From NCBI RefSeq assembly GCF_000153725.1, contig NZ_DS022276.1, positions 268,644-332,643 of the forward strand: a DNA stretch of 64,000 nucleotides. Reading direction: 5' to 3'. This stretch comes from Salipiger bermudensis HTCC2601. GTDB taxonomy: Bacteria; Pseudomonadota; Alphaproteobacteria; Rhodobacterales; Rhodobacteraceae. Position numbers and translations under genes: made by a program. The notes under the pieces are model-generated. The model did not search any database. It had not been told where the DNA came from and worked only from the letters and a program-made list of their open reading frames with translations. This document shows positions 63,158 to 64,000 of this stretch, in pieces (position 1 is the first letter of the stretch; each line of letters opens with the position of its first letter).

Positions 63158-64000
63158 GTGACCGATACCCCCTTCGAAAAGACCAAAATTGCAGAAGGCG
63201 GCGCCTGGGGCGCGGTGTGGTCCATGTCGCTCTGCGTGGCGATGCTGATCGCGTCCGAGTTCATGCCGGTCAGCCTGCTGACGCCCATGGCCGAGGGGCT
63301 TGGCGCGACGACCGGGCAGACCGGTCAAGCGATCTCGATCAGCGGGCTGTTCGCGGTGGCCACCAGCCTTGCCATCACCACGGTCGCGGGACGGATCAAC
63401 CGCAAGACCGTGCTGGTGGTGCTGACCGCGCTGATGCTGATCTCGCTCGTGGTGGTGGCGCTGGCGCCGTCCTTTGCGGTGCTGATGGCGGGGCGGGCGC
63501 TGCTGGGTGTCTGCGTCGGCGGGTTCTGGTCGCTGGCGACCTCGATCCTCATGCGGCTGGTGCCGGAGCGCGACGTCCCGCGCGCGCTTGGCCTGATGTA
63601 TGGCGGGCAGGCGATCGCGGCGGCCTTTGCCGCGCCGCTTGGCAGCTACCTTGGCGACATCGTCGGCTGGCGCGGCGTGTTCTGGGCGCTGACCCCTGTG
63701 GTGGCGCTGAACCTCGTCTGGCACCTCGTGGCGCTGCCTTCGCTGCCGGTGACGACGCGGGCCAGCTTTGCCACCTTCGGCACGCTCCTGCGGCGGCGCC
63801 ATTTCCGACGGGGGCTGATCGCGATCACCTTCACCTGGGGCTCGGCCTTTACCATGTTCACCTACCTGCGGCCGTTCCTGGAGCAGATCACCGGCGTCGG
63901 GGTCGATCTGCTGTCGGTGCTGCTGCTGGTGCTGGGCGGGGCTGGGTTCATCGGCTCGTCGCTGTCGGGCCGCATGGTCGGGGGCCGGATCGAGCGGATG
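63158..64000 (+). CDS. MFS exporter, NepI-like (partial, runs off the window)
   Basis: The reading frame opens at GTG 63158 (VTDTPFEKTKIAEGG) and is still open at the right edge, giving 281 codons of an incomplete gene. It encodes a DHA1-type major facilitator with helices such as CVAMLIASEFMPVSLLTPMA and AGRALLGVCVGGFWSLATSI. The text SEFMPVSLLTPMAEGLG, GGFWSLATSILMRLVPER and APLGSYLGDIVGWRGVFWAL (in parts) is close to E. coli NepI, the purine ribonucleoside efflux pump. Another drug or metabolite exporter of the same family is possible. The ATGs after 63158 lie inside the first helices, so GTG is the best start. Confidence 0.85.
   Translation, partial: MTDTPFEKTKIAEGGAWGAVWSMSLCVAMLIASEFMPVSLLTPMAEGLGATTGQTGQAISISGLFAVATSLAITTVAGRINRKTVLVVLTALMLISLVVVALAPSFAVLMAGRALLGVCVGGFWSLATSILMRLVPERDVPRALGLMYGGQAIAAAFAAPLGSYLGDIVGWRGVFWALTPVVALNLVWHLVALPSLPVTTRASFATFGTLLRRRHFRRGLIAITFTWGSAFTMFTYLRPFLEQITGVGVDLLSVLLLVLGGAGFIGSSLSGRMVGGRIERM

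Overview
The window is high-GC chromosomal DNA of an alphaproteobacterium, most likely Rhodobacteraceae (Rhodobacter/roseobacter group). The reasons are the gene content and signatures together: hisF-hisE, CarD, FdxA, the SUV3-like helicase with its S4 partner, a SAM-II riboswitch on metZ, a DUF1127 gene followed by a CcsR-type sRNA array, and a roseobacter-style tad locus with VDW-type Flp pilins. Genus cannot be read from the sequence.

Layout. 0-6 kb: the end of a histidine operon (hisF, hisE), a CoA-binding protein, an orphan form-II CoxL-like molybdoenzyme subunit, and a PLP ornithine/lysine-type decarboxylase divergent from an Lrp/AsnC regulator. 6-12 kb: the Mrp/ApbC Fe-S carrier, then a DUF1127 (CcaF1-like) gene followed by eight hairpins whose loops all carry CTCCTCCTCCC. 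These form four paired units ending in a terminator and match the CcsR sRNA architecture. valS follows. 12-23 kb: an SDR dehydrogenase, a DsbA-fold isomerase, a GH13 protein resembling glucosylglycerol hydrolase beside TrkH (an osmoadaptation theme), a second DUF1127 protein, folE2, metZ under a SAM-II riboswitch with a terminator, a KefC-type antiporter and carD. 23-32 kb: fdxA, the S4 protein and SUV3-like helicase, a TPR protein, an SCP2 protein, a lysophospholipase-like hydrolase, and a coupled metallo-beta-lactamase exonuclease and ATP-dependent DNA ligase. 32-45 kb: a coiled-coil envelope protein with a duplicated C-terminal domain, oligoendopeptidase F, a DksA-like zinc protein, a GPx-like protein, a thermonuclease, the surf1-thrC-M16 peptidase-GNAT chain, an MBL-fold protein, a GlcD/D2HGDH-like flavoprotein and a lytic transglycosylase.

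45.8-58.7 kb is a tad/Flp pilus locus: two Flp pilins closed by a strong terminator, then cpaB, cpaC, an OmpA-like lipoprotein in the cpaD position, cpaE, cpaF, tadB, tadC, two TPR lipoproteins, cpaA, an SGNH-hydrolase lipoprotein and an AAA-type ATPase. No TadE/F/G genes are present here.

58.9-64 kb is accessory DNA. A tRNA(CAT) gene carries the left copy of a 47-bp direct repeat, and the right copy lies 1.1 kb away. Between them are an HEPN-like gene and broken tRNA pieces. Next to the right copy are a truncated tyrosine-recombinase remnant and an intact IS256-family element. The window ends in a Tat-exported dienelactone-hydrolase-like protein divergent from a NepI-like MFS exporter that runs off the right edge.

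I did not find an unmistakably undescribed system. The signals I consider strongest are the eight-hairpin anti-Shine-Dalgarno-like RNA array, the tRNA-bounded mini-island with its HEPN-like gene, and several orphan or unusual proteins listed under findings.
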